A stretch of 64,000 nt of DNA from Ambrosia x helenae (Eukaryota > Streptophyta > Magnoliopsida > Asterales > Asteraceae), in assembly GCA_030844895.1 (NCBI GenBank), contig JAUTDX010000231.1, forward strand, positions 183,501-247,500, read 5' to 3'. Below are positions 23,561 to 34,844 of this stretch, piece by piece. A program made the position numbers and the translations under genes. The notes below the pieces were generated by a model. That model did no database searches, was not told where the DNA came from, and worked only from the letters and a program-made list of their open reading frames with translations. Each line of letters begins with the position of its first letter. Position 1 is the first letter of the stretch.

Positions 23561-25510
23561 ATGGATCCTCATAATACTGGTTCTGCCAATAAACCTGCTA
23601 TGCTAGTAAGAAATAAATATAACATCTGGCAATGGAGAATGGCACATAAATTATCACAGACCAACACAGGTTGCTGGAAATCTGTGATATTATGTCCTCA
23701 TAAACCAGTAAACATTAATCTTGAAACTAAAGAAGAGATTCCAAAAGACCCAAAAGACTATACAGATGATGATTTCCTAAAACTTGAGCTTGATGCTAAA
23801 GCTTTCTCTATGTTGGCAATGGCACTCCCAAATGAAATCTACTCTGGCCTATTACATTGTGATAGTGCCAAAGAGCTTTGGGACTGCCTCAAAGAACAGT
23901 TTGGAGGAACTGAAGAGGTGATTGCCAACACCAGAGAAATCCTGGCTCAACAATATGAAACTTTTGCTCATATTAATGGGGAAACTTTGACACAACAATT
24001 TGAAAGATTCTCCTCATTAATATCTGAGCTAAAACTAAATGGTCAGACCTACACAACTGTATCTATGCTTCATAGATTTTTAAGGTCTTTACCTGAAAAA
24101 TGGGAAACATACTCTATAGTCTTAAGATCTTCACTAAACTTTAGCTCCCTCACTCTTACAAAACTTCATGGGAGATTACTTACTTTTGAAAGAGAAATTG
24201 ATCAAAAGAAAAAGTTACAAAGTTCTGGCAAAACTGCTGATGACTATCTACCAGGTAGTACAACACTATTGGGACAAGACTCACCAACTTGTTCAAATAG
24301 TTTTGGATCTTTTGACCATATTGACATAACTGCTGGGATCTCACCTGAAAGATCATTCCCAGGTTATGACAATAATGATTTTGGTCAAACTGCTGATAAC
24401 ATGTGTTTTATCATGGATGATTTAAATAATTTCAGCAGTGATGACCTAGAAGAAATGGATATTTTGCACCAACTGGCCATGTTAAGTTTAAAAACAAACA
24501 AATTTTACAAAAGGTCAGGAAGGAAGTTTCCAGGACTCAACAGTTCAACAAAAATTGGTTTTGACAAATCTAAACTTAGATGTCACAAGTGTCAAAAATT
24601 GGGACACTTTGCTAGAGAGTGTAAAAGCTCTGGCTTTAACCAATCTCAGTCTGGAAACAATTTTAACCCCAATTATAACAGGAATAATGGAACACAAGGG
24701 AGTGCACATTTTGTACAGGCACAAGCTCAACAACACCAATATGTGCCACAAGTACAATATGTACAGATGCCTGCTCGACAGATGCAGAGCCAACAATCAA
24801 TCCCTCCCTTTCCAGCTGCTCAACAACCTCCACAGCAACAGCAACCCTCTCAACAAAGTTTATTTACTTTAGGGTATGTTGACTGGAGCAGTCTTCCTTT
24901 TGACACCACAGAGTGTAATCCTGATGCAGACAACAAGATGTTTGACATCAACTGGGGAGAGCCTGACAATGGCAGAAAGAACTTTGCCTTAATGGCATTT
25001 GAGGGATGCACCTCAAAATCTGCCTTGTCACAGGTATCAAAAGAATCTTTGACAAAACTGTGTTCAAATTCTTGCAAAGAATCTTTTGCTCTCATAAGAG
25101 AGACTACTGTGCACTTACAAGGAAAAGCAAATGACTCTGAGAGAAAATTCACTCAGATGAAATGTGATTTAGAAAGAAAACTTTCTGCAAAAACAAAAGA
25201 AGTTTCTAAATTAACTAACACTGCTATTGAAACCCAAGCACAAATTAAAATCATGATAAACGACCTAGGAAATGTCAGACAAGAGCTTGCTGACACCAAG
25301 GTCACATGTGAAAAATGGGTTGAATCTTGTAAGGGGTACCAATTATTGCTAAACAAACAAAGTGCTTCAAATGTTAGGTTTGGCATAGGGTACAATCACA
25401 CTGAAACACCAACAGATTTTTCCCCAAAACTACTGAAGATGGGAGAAAAATTGTTTCAGGTGAAACTTCTGAAGAGGAAGAATGCACATCTTTCCATGAG
25501 AACTTTCTAA
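23561..25510 (+). CDS. E Gag
   Basis: 649 residues from ATG 23561 without a stop. Residues about 20-220 are a copia-type capsid (WQWRMAHKL, AKELWDCLKEQFGG, LTQQFERFSSLISELK, LRSLPEKWETYS). A CCHC knuckle CHKCQKLGHFAREC lies at residues 341-354. A glutamine-rich segment (about 390-435) and a C-terminal coiled coil (about 535-615, RKLSAKTKEVSKLTNTAIET) follow. Sirevirus Gags are similarly long, with a coiled coil after the knuckle. It would build cytoplasmic particles. The frame is intact, so Gag could still be made from this copy. The stop leads into a different frame for the downstream linker. Confidence 0.92.
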   Translation: MDPHNTGSANKPAMLVRNKYNIWQWRMAHKLSQTNTGCWKSVILCPHKPVNINLETKEEIPKDPKDYTDDDFLKLELDAKAFSMLAMALPNEIYSGLLHCDSAKELWDCLKEQFGGTEEVIANTREILAQQYETFAHINGETLTQQFERFSSLISELKLNGQTYTTVSMLHRFLRSLPEKWETYSIVLRSSLNFSSLTLTKLHGRLLTFEREIDQKKKLQSSGKTADDYLPGSTTLLGQDSPTCSNSFGSFDHIDITAGISPERSFPGYDNNDFGQTADNMCFIMDDLNNFSSDDLEEMDILHQLAMLSLKTNKFYKRSGRKFPGLNSSTKIGFDKSKLRCHKCQKLGHFARECKSSGFNQSQSGNNFNPNYNRNNGTQGSAHFVQAQAQQHQYVPQVQYVQMPARQMQSQQSIPPFPAAQQPPQQQQPSQQSLFTLGYVDWSSLPFDTTECNPDADNKMFDINWGEPDNGRKNFALMAFEGCTSKSALSQVSKESLTKLCSNSCKESFALIRETTVHLQGKANDSERKFTQMKCDLERKLSAKTKEVSKLTNTAIETQAQIKIMINDLGNVRQELADTKVTCEKWVESCKGYQLLLNKQSASNVRFGIGYNHTETPTDFSPKLLKMGEKLFQVKLLKRKNAHLSMRTF

Positions 25511-26124
25511 AAACTCACAAAGAAAGTTCTTCAGAAGTACTGATTAATTCTGACTTTAAGCCATCAGTAGTTTCAACTACATCAGGAGTTGAGAACCTGA
25601 AAACTACTGATGACCTAAAACCAATCAATACAGTCAGAAACTTGTCTTTGAAAGAAAAGACAAAAGAATGTGAAATCTGTGGTCTGTTCAACCACAAAAC
25701 AGAATTTTGCAGATATAGAAAAGGTATTCAGTTTAACAAGAAAAATCAACAACTGGTTGTGGGAAAACAAATCAAAAATGATTTTGTAAAAACTTTTTCT
25801 CCCAAGAAACAACAACCAGTAAACACCTTTTCTCAGAAAAAGACAAAATCTCAACAAAGATCTTTTTCTCAAAATTCTCTTTCAGTAGTTAGACCTGAAT
25901 CATCAGCAGTTTCACAAACTGCTGAGATTAAAGATCTTATAAACTTGGTACAACTACTGATGACCAAAGTTGATGGTGGTCCTCAAAAGGATACCACCAT
26001 TGTTCTTAATGAAAAATCCATTGCCAAAAAGACATGGATTTCTCAACTTGGTCAAGAACAAACTGTAAATGTTCTCAAGAGCAAACCTAAAGCCAAACTG
26101 GCTTGGGTTCCTAAATCTAACTGA
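25511..26124 (+). pseudogene. E Gag-Pol linker
   Basis: The best frame (25642-26124, about 160 residues) has a second zinc-knuckle-like CEICGLFNHKTEFC, a lysine/glutamine-rich stretch and ends PKAKLAWVPKSN, the tract that usually leads into protease in these elements. It is shifted relative both to gag and to the protease frame at 26136, so two frame changes break the Gag-Pol reading. Confidence 0.7.
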
Positions 26125-26135
26125 TTTGCTATATT

Positions 26136-29100
26136 GTGCAGAAAGTTTCCAGAGGCTTAAATAGCATTTGGTATGTAGACAGTGGAGGCTCAATGCACAT
26201 GACAGGATGCAGATACCTGATAAACAATTTTATCAGTCAAAGAGATGGATCTGTATCCTTTGGGAAGAATGCTAAGGGATATGTGCTAGGACATGGCAAT
26301 GTCTCCTCTGGAAAAATACAGTTTGACAAGGTCAATCTGGTTGAAAACCTTGAGTACAACTTGCTGAGTGTATCACAAATGTGTGATAAAGGATATTCTT
26401 CCTTTTTCACAAAGACAGCATGCAAGATCATATCACCAGAAGGCCAGAAGTTGATAGAGAAGATCATTGAAGATCACACTTTGTTAATAGCCAAAAGATG
26501 TGGCAATGTCTATGCAGTGGACATTGAAAAAGACAAAGTACTGAACAACACTGCCTGTTTCTTCTCAAAGGCATCAACTTCAGAGACTGATCTCTGGCAC
26601 AGGAGACTTGGCCATGTGAACTTTAAAACCATAAATAAAGTCACAAAAATGGGCTTGGTCAGAGGTCTACCCTTAAAAGTATACCAGTGTCAAGAACACT
26701 GTGTATCCTGTTTAAAGGGAAAACAGCATAAGTCCACCTATAAGTCTATTGAAGAATCAAAAACAACTGCATGTCTTCAACTACTCCATATGGACTTATT
26801 TGGGCCTGTAAAAATCATGAGCCTTGGTAAGAAGAAGTACTGCTTAGTCATCATTGATGACTACTCAAGATTTACATGGGTATTCTTCTTATTTTCCAAG
26901 GATGAGACTGCTGAAATCATCAAGTTCTTCCTTCTACAAGTAGAGAAGCAATACTCTCTACCTGTCAAAACCATTAGAAGTGATAATGGGACAGAGTTCA
27001 GGAACAAAACTCTGGATGAATTCTGTTTGTCTAAAGGGATTATTAGACAATTCAGTGTTCCCATAACTCCTGAACAAAATGGTGTGGTAGAAAGGAAGAA
27101 CAGAACTTTAATAGAAGGAGCAAGAACAATGTTAGCTGATTCTGGCCTACCATTATACTTTTGGGCAGAAGCAGTTAACACATCATGTTATGTTCAAAAT
27201 AGAGTCCTTATTGTCAAGAGACATTCAAAGACTGCCTATGAAGTTCTTCATGGCATGAAGCCCCTTATCTCCTTTTTCAGGGCTTTTGGGTGTCAATGTT
27301 TCATCTTGAACATCAAGGAATCTATTTCAAAGTTTGCTGCCAAAGTTGACTCAGGTTACTTTCTTGGTTATTCTTCAACTAGAAAAGCCTACAAGGCTTT
27401 TAACTCAAGAACCAGGATAGTAGAAGAAACACTGAATGTCAAGTTCAATGAGTCAAAACACACTCTCATTCCAGCACATCCTGCTGAACTTTTTGACCTT
27501 GACAGCTTCCATTTTGGACCTGAAAAGACTGTCACTTCATCCAAACCTACTTATTATGGTGATCAAAGGTTTGATGATGAGGATCTAGCACCATGGACTC
27601 CTCAAACAGTCATTAAGTCAACTTCAAAACCATCAGACGTTTCACAAACTTCTGATTCAACAAATACTGAGGAACAAACTCAAACATCTGCTTCAGCACC
27701 TGCAACTACTGAAGACACTGAAAGTGCTGAACCAGATATAATAGACCTCAGTAGTTTGTTTGAAGAACATGAGCCACCAACACCTGCCAGTGGTTTACAA
27801 CAACTGATCGAACACAAAGACCATCCACTTGATCAAATCATGGGTGATATTGCATCAGGTGTTCTTACAAGAAACCAGCTTTCCAACTTTTGTCTCTTCT
27901 CAGCATTTATTTCACAGTTGGAACCAAAGAAGTACCAGGAAGCCCTCAAAGAAAACAATTGGGTGCAGGCAATGCAAGATGAATTGCTTCAATTCAACAA
28001 GCAACAGGTTTGGGAAATCTGTCCCTTACCACCAAACAAGCAACCAATTGGCACAAGATGGGTTTACAGGAACAAACAAGATGAAGCTGGTATTATAATA
28101 AAGAACAAGGCAAGACTGGTAGTACAAGGTTACTCTTAAGAAGAAGGAATTGACTATGATGAAACCTTTGCTCCAGTTGCAAGGCTTGAAGCCATCAGGT
28201 TATTTCTGGCCTATGCCATTTCCAACAAAATAAAAGTTTATCAAATGGATGTTAAGAGTGCATTTTTGTATGGAAAGATAAAAGAGGAAGTGTATGTTTA
28301 TCAGCCACCTGGGTTTGAGGATCCTTCTCATCCTGAGTGGGTGTACAAACTAGACAAAGCTCTTTATGGGCTCAAACAGGCTCCAAGAGCCTGGTATGAC
28401 ACACTTTCAACCTTTTTACTCAAAAATAACTTCACAAGAGGTGCCATTGATAAAACTCTTTTCATAAAACATGTTGGAAATCATGTCTTACTTGTTCAAA
28501 TATATGTTGATGATATCATTTTTGGTTCAACAAACACAAAATTGTGTGATGAATTTAAGAAACTCATGCAATCAAAATTTGAGATGAGTACAATGGGAGA
28601 ACTGTAGTACTTTCTGGGACTGCAGATTAAACAACAAACAAATGGAACTTTTATACATCAATCAAAATATGTTAAAGAATTATTAAACAAATTTTCTTTA
28701 CAAGACTGTAAATCATGTTCCACTCCCATGACACCAACCACACAAGTTGAACCAGATGATCAAGGAAAACAGGTTGATCAAACCATGTATAGATGTATGA
28801 TAGGTTCCCTTTTATATCTAATTGCTTCTAGACCAGATATTATGTTTTCAACATGTGTCTGTGCTAGATATCAATTAGCTCCTAGGGAACTCCAACTCTT
28901 GGAATTTGGTATCCTGCTTCAAGCAATACCAAGTTATCAGCCTTTTCAGATAGTGACTATGCAGGGTGTAAAATGTCAAGAAAATCGGCATCTGGTGGTT
29001 GTCAATTCTTGGGAAACTGTCTAGTGTCCTGGCAATCAAAGAAACAAACATCTGTTGCAACTTCAACTGCTGAAGCTGAATACATTGAAGCTGCAAGTTG

Positions 29101-29398
29101 TACATCACAGATACAATGGCTCCAATATCAACTTCTTGATTATGGAATCAAAGAGACCAAGACACCATTGCTTGTAGATAGCAAATCTGCCATTAGCATC
29201 ATTCAAAATCCTGTTCAGTTTTCAAAGACTAAACACATTGAAATCAGGTATCATTTCATAAGAGATTGCTATGAAAAAGGCAAGATTGAAGTGAAACATG
29301 TAGCAACAGCTAATCAAATAGCTGACATATTCACTAAACCCCTTGACACATCAACATTTCAGAAATTAGTATCCATGCTAGGGATGCTAAATTTGTAA
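26136..29398 (+). pseudogene. E Pol (protease, integrase, RT, RNase H), broken
   Basis: Order is protease, integrase, RT, RNase H, which defines Ty1/copia. Protease: WYVDSGGSMHMTG near the start; the usual cysteine or alanine after DSG is glycine. Integrase: LWHRRLGHVN and CVSCLKGK form the zinc site, HMDLFGPVK, IRSDNGTEF and PEQNGVVERKNRT hold the D,D,E residues. RT: GTRWVYRNK, an in-frame TAA at 28137, TFAPVARLEA, YGLKQAPRAWY and catalytic YVDDIIFG, then a TAG at 28605 in GEL-stop-YFLGLQ. A short deletion and frame change near 28900 removes the RT-RNase H junction. RNase H resumes at 28973 with SWQSKKQTSVATSTAEAEY and ends at 29398. Two stops and one frame change make it non-functional despite young LTRs. 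Confidence 0.92.
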
Positions 29399-29703
29399 GT
29401 GTTTCTCTTTACTTTTCTGCACAAATTTTTTATTTTTCACTTACATCTGTTTTCAAAAATTGAAAAACTTCTGAAAAACAAACAAGAGAGAAACTACTGA
29501 TGAACTAAACATCAGTATGGGGATATTTTTTTAAAAGTGATTAACTTCTGATAAAACAAAATTCAGAAGTTATGAATAAAGTATTTATAAAATATTTCTC
29601 ATCAGCTGTTCAAAACTACTGAAGAGAAAGTGGGAACTACTGATGAATATAATTCTTCATCAGCAGTTTAGTCAAAAAGGGCAAATCAGACTTTTCCCAC
29701 ATC

Positions 29704-29808
29704 AGAAGTTTGACCTAGGCGGTTTAAAACTTCTGATAAAGAAGTTTTGACCTAGGCAGTTTAAAACTTCTAATAAAGAAGTTCTAAGCGATTTAAAACT
29801 TCTGATAA
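29704..29808 (+). repeat. E tandem repeat, three units of about 36 bp
   Basis: Unit: AGAAGTTTTGACCTAGGC, then AGTTTAAAACTTCTGATAA; the third unit has lost part of the middle. AACTTCTGAT and ATCAGAAGTT make it self-complementary. It lies in the spacer 29399-29926 between pol and the third open frame, where a promoter or leader for that frame would be. Confidence 0.75.
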
Positions 29809-29926
29809 ATACATTTATCAACACTTATCCATTCAAAAACAAAAATTCCCTCCTTCTCTCTCTCAAGAAAGCTCTCAAACCCTTAACCTGCAAAAACACT
29901 GTTCGATTCATACACACACAAACCAC

Positions 29927-31888
29927 ATGGCTTTAGTTCTTAAACAGGGACACAATCTCAGAGCCTACTTAGAAAAACAAGAAGGCTGATCCCAATACGA
30001 TGAGATCATTGATCTCGTCGTCAAATCCCAATATTTCACCGCTCTCACAATAGACCCACCAATACATCCTGAAACTCTCAATGAGTTCTGGGCTAACGCT
30101 GAGACAGTGATGGTGGACGATGAGGTTATCTCTCTCAACTCAACAATTAAAGGGAGACAAATGGCCATCACACCGGCCACACTTGCAAACAGACTGGGGT
30201 TGAATGATGTAAATGCCCCTGAAAAGTTTGAAAACTCTGCAATCCACCTAACCATGACTGAATGTGGTTATCAAGGTACTCTCTCACAAGCTACCATCTT
30301 TAAAAAGTATTTTGAACCAAAATACAAACTTTTGTTTCATTATATAAGTATGTGTTTGAGTCCTAAAACAGGGTCTTATGACCAGATGCCCTCAACCTTT
30401 CAACCAATTTTTCATTCCATTGTGAATGAAACAAATTTCAGGGCATCAAAACTTTTCTTTAATGAGTTGGTGTTACATCATAATAACACTAAAAAGAAGT
30501 TTTTGTTATATCCAAGGTTCATTATGCAATGCATAATAAAAGAACTGGGTGATGAGGTGCTTGTGGGTAAAACTAAAATTTTAAAACCCTTAACCTCACA
30601 AGCATACTCTAGGCACAACAAACAGGCTGCCTGGCCAGAAGATGACCAAGGGGAACCAGAACTAGTCCCCATGGAACCCTCATCTTCCAAACCTACACCC
30701 CCAAAGGCCAAGAAACCCAAGGTACAAAAACAAAAACCCACCAAACCTAAAAGAAAAGCTGTTCAGGAGATTGAGATGCCTGAACAACCTATTGTGCAAT
30801 CTGCACTTCTTAAAGATGTGACTGAAACATCCTCTCAGTCTCATCCATCTCAAACCCTACCAAGAGCACCAATCACAATTCTTTTCAAAAGAAAAAGACT
30901 TAAGAAAACCATTCATATTGATGCCTCTTTTGAAACTGCTGAACCCACTGCCCAAACTACTGAACCAGCACCCAAACTTTCTGAACCAGATTTTGAAATA
31001 GCCAAACTTCTCTCTGGGCTAAAAGAGAAAGTCCCATCTACACATGTCAGTCCCCAACAACCACATCAAACAGGGGACATAACCTCAGAATTTGACATGG
31101 ATGTGGACACTCAAAGCCCTAACCAAAGAAATGAGGATGAACCAGGGTCTCTAAGCCCAAACTTAGAAACTCTTGGTACTTTTGAGGCTGCTACTACTCA
31201 TTTACCACCCAGAGGTGGACCTGAGGATAGAAGTAACATAGCTAAGACCTCAACTGTGGCAACTACTGATGAAGGCTTAATGCCTGAGGTAGGAAATCCT
31301 CTGAACCAAGAAAAAGAGGTACATGAGACAACTGAGTTGGGCTCAGCTCATGATGTAACTGATACAGTCCTCATTGAGCATGTAATCAGGGATTCAGATG
31401 ATTCCATTGACTTGGATGATGTTTCAAAACACCAAACTACTGAATTGACGGCTACAAGTGAAGGTCCTGCACCTGGTGTATCTATGCTCAAGAAGCTAGT
31501 CACACCAGATCTGGTTAAAGACCACTCAATCCCTGATTCCCCTAGAGTGGCATCTTCTGTACAACAAGAAGATCAACCAAAAACACACCCCTCACTACAA
31601 ATGCCTACCCAATTCCCTGGGCAATCAAGCATAGACATGAACCAGCTATGCAGCCCAGATGGTCCCTTATACCACATGATGAGCACCCTCATCAAAAATC
31701 ACTTCCAAACATACACAGCTAACTTGGAGCTGTCCATGAAGAACCAATTTGGGGTGATACAGACAAAGATGAATGATCTGTCCAACAAGATTGACTTCAA
31801 CAGCAAACAGATTGCTAATCTTACAGGTCAGTTCTCCCAAGCTTCAACTTCAAAAACTGATGAAGCCAAAAAGGGGGGAGAAATCTAA
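29927..31888 (+). CDS. E ORF3, first part (env-position protein)
   Basis: The first ATG of the frame is at 29927; an in-frame TGA interrupts codon 21 (29987-29989), and the frame is then open to TAA at 31886. From the internal ATG at 30107 the product is 593 residues. Residues 1-180 look globular (GRQMAITPATLANRLGL, FKKYFEPKYKLLFHYISM, YPRFIMQCIIKELGDEVL). The rest is low-complexity, rich in proline, threonine, serine and acidic residues, with a basic patch (PKAKKPKVQKQKPTKPK) that could be a nuclear signal. I see no signal peptide or membrane segment, so 'env-like' is by position only. It may resemble plant ATHILA-ORF1-type or transposon-associated domains; that is uncertain. It runs into ORF3b through an A5G6 tract. 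Confidence 0.75.
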
Positions 31889-33380
31889 GGAACCTATGGA
31901 GTCACTTGAAGCCAGAAGAAAGGCAAGAGTGGCTATCCTAGAAAGAGATCAAGCCAGAAAAGAAAAACTGGCCCAACAATTTGGTGTCTCTATTCAAGAA
32001 GTAGAAGATGCTGAAAAGACTGAGGAATCCCAAGGGCACAATGAAGAAACCTCTGATGGACAAACTTCTGATGAAGAATCAGAAAGTACTGAAGACAATC
32101 CTTCAGTAGTTGACAAACCTTCAGTTGTTGTCAACCCATCAGAAGTTAACACTTCCAAAACTCAAACTGCTGAACAAGAGCCTTCCAGATCAACTACACC
32201 TATTCAATCAACTCCTGTTCCTCCTAGGCCTATTACAACTATGACTGTACTAAACCCTTCTCCAATCTCTCAATCAGCAGAACTTCTTGAGAAGAGTTTA
32301 GTGGCAGCCCAAAAGAAAGCCAGAGAAGATCAGATTTGGAAAACACTGGAAGAAAGGGATGAGTTAGACTTAAGCCTGGATGAAAAGCTACAGGCTTATG
32401 AAGCTGAACTTCAAAGGCAGGGTAGCCTAGACAAGATTGCTGAGGAAGATAAAAGACATCAACTGATGTCTTACATTACTAAGAACAGCAAGATCAAAGC
32501 CCACACATTAAAGAGACTCTCCATGGAAGAGCTAACAAGAAGAGCTCAACTTATTGCAGACAAACTTGCAACAAGTAAAGATACAAAAGCCAAGAGAGCT
32601 CAGATGATAGAAGAGTTAGTAGCAAATGGTTATGGTTCAAAAGCCTCTGTGTCCAAATGGAAAGAAGAAAGATTAGTGGACACTTATAGAAAATATAAGG
32701 CTGCAAGGGCTGCAAATCCAGAGAAGTTTCAAACTGCTGAAGTATCAACTTCAGTAGTTAGAACTTCTGGTGTTCAAAGAAGACCAGCTACTCAGAAGAA
32801 GAAATCAGAGGAAAATGTGAAGACTGATTTCAAAATGGTACTACTAGAAGGTAGTACAGTAGTCCATTCTGACTTTGACATAGAAGAAAAACCTCTGATC
32901 ACACAATTCAGGGATCCTTCCACCTTTGCCTATCAAATTCAGAAAACCATCAAAGACAAACTGCACACTAAGGTAGTTACTGAACATCATTTACCAACCT
33001 TTCAACTACCTAATGTGATGCAACAACAACAAGGAAGTGAATCCCACCTGAGAGTCACTGAAGTTGAAAACATCCAACACTCAGGAGAAACCCAGGGTAC
33101 CACCATGGTTCCCTACACTTTAGACTTTGACAAGTCTAAAGTACCAATCATCAGATGGTCCTTTAGTGATAACAACTCAGTACTTGTGACAAGAAGAGAT
33201 CAGACAAGTAGAGCCTATAGGTCGATGAATGATCTGAAGAAGCTATCAACTAAAGACCTGCTTACAATCCAACATCTAGAACCACAGAAAGGGTCTCTCA
33301 CTGATGAACAGCTGAACCAGCTGAAGAATTCCATGTTCAAAGGAATATGGAACATTGTGAAGGACAGAAAAGAACAATAA
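31889..33380 (+). CDS. E ORF3, second part
   Basis: In the frame +1 relative to ORF3a, coding continues from the A5G6 tract at 31868-31878 to TAA at 33378, 39 bp before the 3' LTR. The first residues after the tract (SLEARRKARVAILERDQARK) form a charged coiled coil. An acidic, serine/threonine-rich stretch follows, then a helical charged part (EERDELDLSLDEKLQAYEAE; DKRHQLMSYITKNSKIKAH) and a compact C-terminus (PIIRWSFSDNNSVLV). Composition and position indicate it is the second half of a single ORF3 of about 1150 codons split by one indel. No known enzyme motif is visible. Confidence 0.7.
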
Positions 33381-33408
33381 GGAATTAGTAAGGTTTTGGC
33401 TTCATAAA

Positions 33409-33419
33409 TCCAGGGGGAT
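33409..33419 (+). promoter_or_regulatory. E polypurine tract
   Basis: CCAGGGGGAT precedes the LTR start TGTTAGG at 33420. Confidence 0.65.
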
Positions 33420-34102
33420 TGTTAGGACAAAAAGGATTGGTGAAACCACTTTTGCAAACCTTAGTCTAATTCACTTCTGTCAAAATATTCTAAGTATAGA
33501 ACTGCTGAAGAAGGAAGATCAAACTGCTGAAGAAGAGATTCCACAAGTGCTGAAGAAGAAAAGTCATCAGAAGTTCTGAAGTTCAAACCAGACACTTCTA
33601 CTGAAGAACTACTCATCAGTAGTTTGTCATTCATCAGTACTTATGTGAAGATCTTTTCCACCGCCTTTTTGTATCAGTAGTTTATTACTTTAGTATTACT
33701 TTTACTTTATGTACAAGTTCCAATGCTGCAACTTGTTGCAACTTGTTTCTGAACTTGCTTTTTGGCAAGGTTCATGTATTTGTAAAGTCTATAAATAGAA
33801 GGGTTCATCCCTCTGTTTTAGAGATTGATTTTAAATACAGAAATCCTACAACACATATTATTGTTATTTCCATTTCATATTTATTGAGAATCTGTCTAAG
33901 TGTTTCATTCTCATTCAATACTTAGATTCTCAATAAATACTTATCATTTATTAGTTTTTCAATCCAGGGGGAGTTATAACTCCTGTTGATAAGTGTAGCT
34001 TTAAACTCATAACATTCTGCTGTGCTATCACTGATCAAGAACTTGCTAAACACCTAAGTGTTCACTAGCAAGTTCATACAAAAGAGCAATACTGATCCAA
34101 CA
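33420..34102 (+). repeat. E 3' LTR
   Basis: 683 bp, with four substitutions against 22722-23404 by hand count. Followed by TCACC. Confidence 0.93.
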
Positions 34103-34358
34103 TCACCAATACATTTTGTATTGACCAAATCATTTTCGTACATGTTTCAGGTTCTTATGAGATTACTTCCAAGCGTTTGGAACTTAGATTTAGATTGAGA
34201 TTACTGTATTAAATTGCTAGTCGTAATTGTTGTATTTCTTTCAATGTAATAAATTATTAAATTCAATGTATTCAAATTTACATTTCTAGTCCATGAGCTA
34301 TTGAACAATCGTCACTACGTGACACCTCGATGTTTCCGCCATCGGTTGGGGTGTTACA
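34103..34358 (+). repeat. B 3' LTR, right part
   Basis: Resumes with TCACCAATACATTTTGT, colinear with the B 5' LTR from about 7650, and ends GGGGTGTTACA. CCGAT follows. Confidence 0.92.
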
Positions 34359-34363
34359 CCGAT

Positions 34364-34660
34364 GGACCTTGGTGGTGTTTGACCGATGATGATGGTGGCT
34401 GTGGTGGTTGAAAGAAGCGGCAGCAACGGCGGTGGTAGTTTTGGTTCGGGTTTGGTCCGGGTGGTGGTGCTCGGGTGTGGTTTGGGTTTTGGTTCGAGTG
34501 GGTGGTTGCTGGTTGGTGGTGGTGGTGGGTGGTGGTGGTGATAGGGTGGGGACGATGAATTTGGTGGTGGTAGTGGTGTAGGGATTAAAGGTTTTTTTAT
34601 ATATTTAATTATAAAACGTGGGGCCCATCAGTGTCTTATTTTATTTGTTTTATAGAAACG
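34364..34660. other. M internal region, right
   Basis: GGTGGT-rich low-complexity DNA continuing the left half of the MULE. No gene is supported. Confidence 0.6.
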
Positions 34661-34835
34661 GTAGTTTTGTAATTTCACACCCACTTAACTGGATTATTTA
34701 ACCTCAGTTAGCTTCAGGGACTATCCGAGTTTAAAAAAATTCATTGTTTCAGGACTATGGCTGTAATTTTAAAAACTTGGGGACTATAGTTGAAAAAAGT
34801 GTGCAAACCACATGGACCATTCGAGCAATTTTCTC
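34661..34835 (-). repeat. M right terminal inverted repeat
   Basis: Reverse complement of 4387-4560, ending CAATTTTCTC and followed by the TSD TTTTTGTTT at 34836-34844. Confidence 0.9.
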
Positions 34836-34844
34836 TTTTTGTTT

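Larger units (their letters stand above)
22722..34102 (+). mobile_element. E: Sirevirus-like Ty1/copia element with a third open frame
   Basis: LTRs of 683 bp (TGTTAGGACA to CCAACA) differ at only four positions by hand count, about 0.6%. The TSD TCACC is at 22717-22721 and 34103-34107. Order: PBS, gag, decayed pol, a 0.5-kb repeat-containing spacer, then about 1150 codons of extra coding sequence before the 3' LTR. A long Gag with coiled coil and a large ORF after pol are Sirevirus features. It is the youngest dated insertion of the nest. Confidence 0.92.
5204..34358 (+). mobile_element. B: Ty3-type LTR element without coding capacity (LARD-like)
   Basis: LTRs of about 2.7 kb run from TGTGACATCC to GGGGTGTTACA. 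The 5-bp TSD CCGAT lies at 5199-5203 and 34359-34363. The primer binding site is of the initiator tRNA-Met type. The internal part left after removing C is about 2.8 kb and has no gag or pol. LTR ends and PBS resemble Tekay/Del chromoviruses, so I class it as a large non-autonomous derivative of that group. Hand comparison of the LTRs gives roughly 30 differences, about 1.1%. Confidence 0.9.
4387..34835. mobile_element. M: Mutator-like element (MULE), non-autonomous
   Basis: Long terminal inverted repeats (4387-4560 and 34661-34835) start GAGAAAATTGCT and are flanked by a 9-bp TSD, TTTTTGTTT, at 4378-4386 and 34836-34844. Long TIRs plus a 9-bp TSD are diagnostic of MULEs. Its own DNA is only about 1.3 kb; 5204-34358 is a later insertion. 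No transposase is present, so it was moved by another MULE. Confidence 0.9.
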
